Below, in pieces: positions 6,524 to 8,047 of a stretch of DNA of 8,047 nucleotides. Origin of the DNA: Planctomycetaceae bacterium (GTDB taxonomy: Bacteria; Planctomycetota; Planctomycetia; Pirellulales; Thermoguttaceae); contig JAISBG010000167.1 of NCBI GenBank assembly GCA_031266315.1, positions 1-8,047 on the forward strand, read 5' to 3'. Each line of letters opens with the position of its first letter. Position 1 is the first letter of the stretch. The notes below the pieces were generated by a model that saw nothing but the letters and a program-made list of their open reading frames with translations, did not search any database and had not been told where the DNA came from. Made by a program: the position numbers and the translations under genes.

Positions 6524-6554
6524 TTGATTAATTTTGATTAATTTTTGATTAATT
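6524..6554. repeat. Three TTGATTAATT decamers
   Basis: TTGATTAATT occurs at 6524-6533, 6534-6543 and 6545-6554, upstream of the TIM-barrel gene. The first two are contiguous and the third is one base further on. ATTAAT within each unit is a palindrome. Either a simple AT-rich expansion or a cluster of sites for a DNA-binding protein in the promoter region of the gene at 5341-6501. Confidence 0.6.
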
Positions 6555-6567
6555 GTTTGAAATTTTA

Positions 6568-6705
6568 GGGACATAAGAGACGATAGGGACTAATGGGACA
6601 AAAATACATTGATTGCTCAATGACTTATTGTTTCATTCGTCCCTATCGTCCCATTTGTCCCTATTGTCCCTTAAATTTGGGACATTAGAGACAAATTGGA
6701 ACAAA
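6568..6705. repeat. Mirrored 9-base GGGACNNNN repeat arrays
   Basis: Four 9-base units of the form GGGACNNNN (one has GAGAC) run along the plus strand at 6568-6603. Four more run on the opposite strand at 6635-6670, exactly mirrored around 6619. A further three, weaker, plus-strand units run at 6679-6705. The 31-base spacer contains CATTGA-TTGC-TCAATG, a small hairpin. The two main arrays can pair into a long stem. The repeat ends eight bases before the stop of the oxidoreductase gene, so it could act as its transcript end or as a boundary element. I do not recognise a named family. Confidence 0.8.
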
Positions 6706-6712
6706 ATTAATT

Positions 6713-8047
6713 TTAAAATTCTTTTGTTTCACCGGGAATTGCGGTATGGTATATTCCGTTTTCATCGGGTTTGATTGGCGATTCGCTTTCGAGCGTCCAG
6801 TTTTCAATGCCGGGAGCGAGTTCGTAGGTTGAATTCCAACAGGTATCGTAGGAAAGTTCCAGACCGGAATCGACCGCCATTCGCCCCATAATTGAAGTGA
6901 ATGTTGCTTGCACACTACGTTCAATTTCGTTCCACGATTTATCTTCCCGAATTGCCTGAAAGAACCGGTTCTGTTCTTCCTGATACGAATCACAACCGGT
7001 TGCTTTCGGTTTCCAGATAATATTTTCGGGAATTTCTTTCAGTCCTTTATAAATCACAGGATTGCCGACTCCTTCGCCGACAACCGCACAACCTTTTGTT
7101 CCGTGAATTACCGCACGGAAAGAATGCCATGCTTTGGTGATTTGTCGTAACTGAACCATCATTTTGACGCCGTCGCCGAAACGGTATTCGTAAGCGCAAT
7201 GGTCATACATTTGATCATTCGCTTTGCGTACTTGACGTCCGCCTTGTCCCTGAACGGAAACAGGAACTTGTTCACCGCGTGCCCAGCAACAAACATCAAT
7301 GTTGTGAATCATCCAATCCACCATGTAACTGCCGTTGCTCCACGTCCAGTTTTGGAAACCAAGTAACTGATTTTGAAGCGGTGTTAGGCTTGGGTTGTGA
7401 ATGAACGGAAATTCTGTTTGTAACCGATAAACCCAACACGCAATCACCTCACCGATTTCACCGTCCTGAATTGCTTTGATTGTTTCTTCGGTGCGCCAAT
7501 AATGCCGGTTATTCAAACCGACCGCCACTTTGAGATTTTTCTGTTTCGCAATTTCATTCACGGCAAGAATTTTTTTGCAACCCGGTGTGTCCACCGCCAA
7601 CGGTTTTTCTGCAAAAACATGGATACCTTTTTCCACCGCATAAGCGAAATAATGCGGACGAAATGCCGGCGGAGTTGCCAGAATCACCACATCGCCGGGC
7701 GAAAGAGTATCAATAACTTTTTTGTAATTATCGAGATCACCGAAAACATGGTCGCCGACATCCAATTTTGGAGCGGCAAACTCATCTTTTTTGAGAAATT
7801 TGAGAACATTTTTAGCGCGGTCAACAAAAGCGTCGCCGATGGCAACTAATTTTGTTGAACCTGTTGTGTGTAACGCCTGACTGATGGCGCCGCGACCACG
7901 ACCGCCGCAACCAACAAGACCAATCTTGATGGTGTTGTTTTCTGCCGCATGAACTTTAGGAATGGCGGCTCCTGACAAAACAGAACCGGCGGCAATTGTT
8001 CCGGAAACGAGTAAGCCGGAAGTCTTCAAAAAATCACGCCGTGATGA
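6713..8047 (-). CDS. Tat-exported Gfo/Idh/MocA-family oxidoreductase, 5' end outside the window
   Basis: The frame is open from the right edge, giving 444 residues before TAA at 6713. The first visible residues are S-S-R-R-D-F-L-K, a twin-arginine motif, so only a few N-terminal residues are missing. The TTG at 8029 is not the start, since it would remove the RR. The signal ends near KVHA34. Residues 40-55 are the Rossmann dinucleotide-binding loop (IGLVGCGGRGRGA). Then come TPP (125-127), the family motif EKP at 147-149 with Lys148 likely catalytic, and VDWMIHNID (243-251) with Asp244 and His248 as further active-site candidates. The C-terminal domain has the usual beta-sheet region (YRFGDGVKMMVQL, VIHGTKGCAVV). 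These enzymes oxidise or reduce sugars or inositols with NAD(P). Tat export suggests a tightly bound cofactor, as in the periplasmic glucose-fructose oxidoreductase of Zymomonas. Planctomycetes carry many such paralogues, so the substrate is open. Confidence 0.92.
   Translation of the reverse strand, partial: SSRRDFLKTSGLLVSGTIAAGSVLSGAAIPKVHAAENNTIKIGLVGCGGRGRGAISQALHTTGSTKLVAIGDAFVDRAKNVLKFLKKDEFAAPKLDVGDHVFGDLDNYKKVIDTLSPGDVVILATPPAFRPHYFAYAVEKGIHVFAEKPLAVDTPGCKKILAVNEIAKQKNLKVAVGLNNRHYWRTEETIKAIQDGEIGEVIACWVYRLQTEFPFIHNPSLTPLQNQLLGFQNWTWSNGSYMVDWMIHNIDVCCWARGEQVPVSVQGQGGRQVRKANDQMYDHCAYEYRFGDGVKMMVQLRQITKAWHSFRAVIHGTKGCAVVGEGVGNPVIYKGLKEIPENIIWKPKATGCDSYQEEQNRFFQAIREDKSWNEIERSVQATFTSIMGRMAVDSGLELSYDTCWNSTYELAPGIENWTLESESPIKPDENGIYHTAIPGETKEF

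Noticed and set aside
7982..8029. TTG at 8029 as start of the oxidoreductase
   Set aside because: The same frame continues to the window edge and encodes SSRRDF before it, the twin-arginine part of the signal, so the true start is outside the window.

Overview
The window looks like Planctomycetota DNA of moderate-to-low GC. The main reasons are a DUF1559 pseudopilin-like protein (prepilin N-terminus, H-x9-D C-terminus) paired with a small transthyretin-fold lipoprotein, and two exported proteins with twin-arginine signals of the RRNFLK/RRDFLK kind, one of them a Gfo/Idh/MocA oxidoreductase. This is inferred from gene content only. No marker gene or RNA gene is present, so the order and genus cannot be set. 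A Pirellulales or Thermoguttaceae-like lineage is a guess.

All six supported genes lie on the minus strand, so transcription runs from high to low coordinates. In that order: (1) a Tat-exported Gfo/Idh/MocA oxidoreductase whose 5' end lies beyond 8047; (2) a 211-base gap with three TTGATTAATT decamers and 9-base GGGACNNNN repeats in mirrored arrays; (3) a Tat-exported TIM-barrel, glycoside-hydrolase-like protein (5341-6501); (4) after 54 bases, a Sec-exported SMP-30/gluconolactonase-like six-bladed propeller (4072-5286), followed by a stem-loop at 4028-4048; (5) a 543-base gap holding a 191-base mirror-symmetric element built of three pairs of palindromes (3725-3915) and an upstream control region (about 3529-3640); (6) a small lipoprotein (2995-3528) and a DUF1559 pseudopilin-like protein (1734-2927); (7) a 254-base gap with stem-loops and a second copy of the control region; (8) a large exported DUF6259-type hydrolase-like protein running off the left edge (1-1479). 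This last gene is real although it has no stop codon inside the window.

The genes look like an envelope or periplasmic carbohydrate module. An exported sugar oxidoreductase, a glycosidase-like barrel and a lactonase-like propeller could oxidise or cleave a sugar and open the resulting lactone. The lipoprotein and pseudopilin could be surface parts, and the DUF6259 protein a second hydrolase. Substrates cannot be read from the sequence.

The most striking observation is that the upstream region plus the first codons of the lipoprotein gene is duplicated upstream of the DUF6259 gene, about 2 kb away (82 of 90 bases identical in the best part). Both copies keep a GCAAACGTTT core like that of LacI-family operators and a second short palindrome. 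This suggests one regulator for both units.
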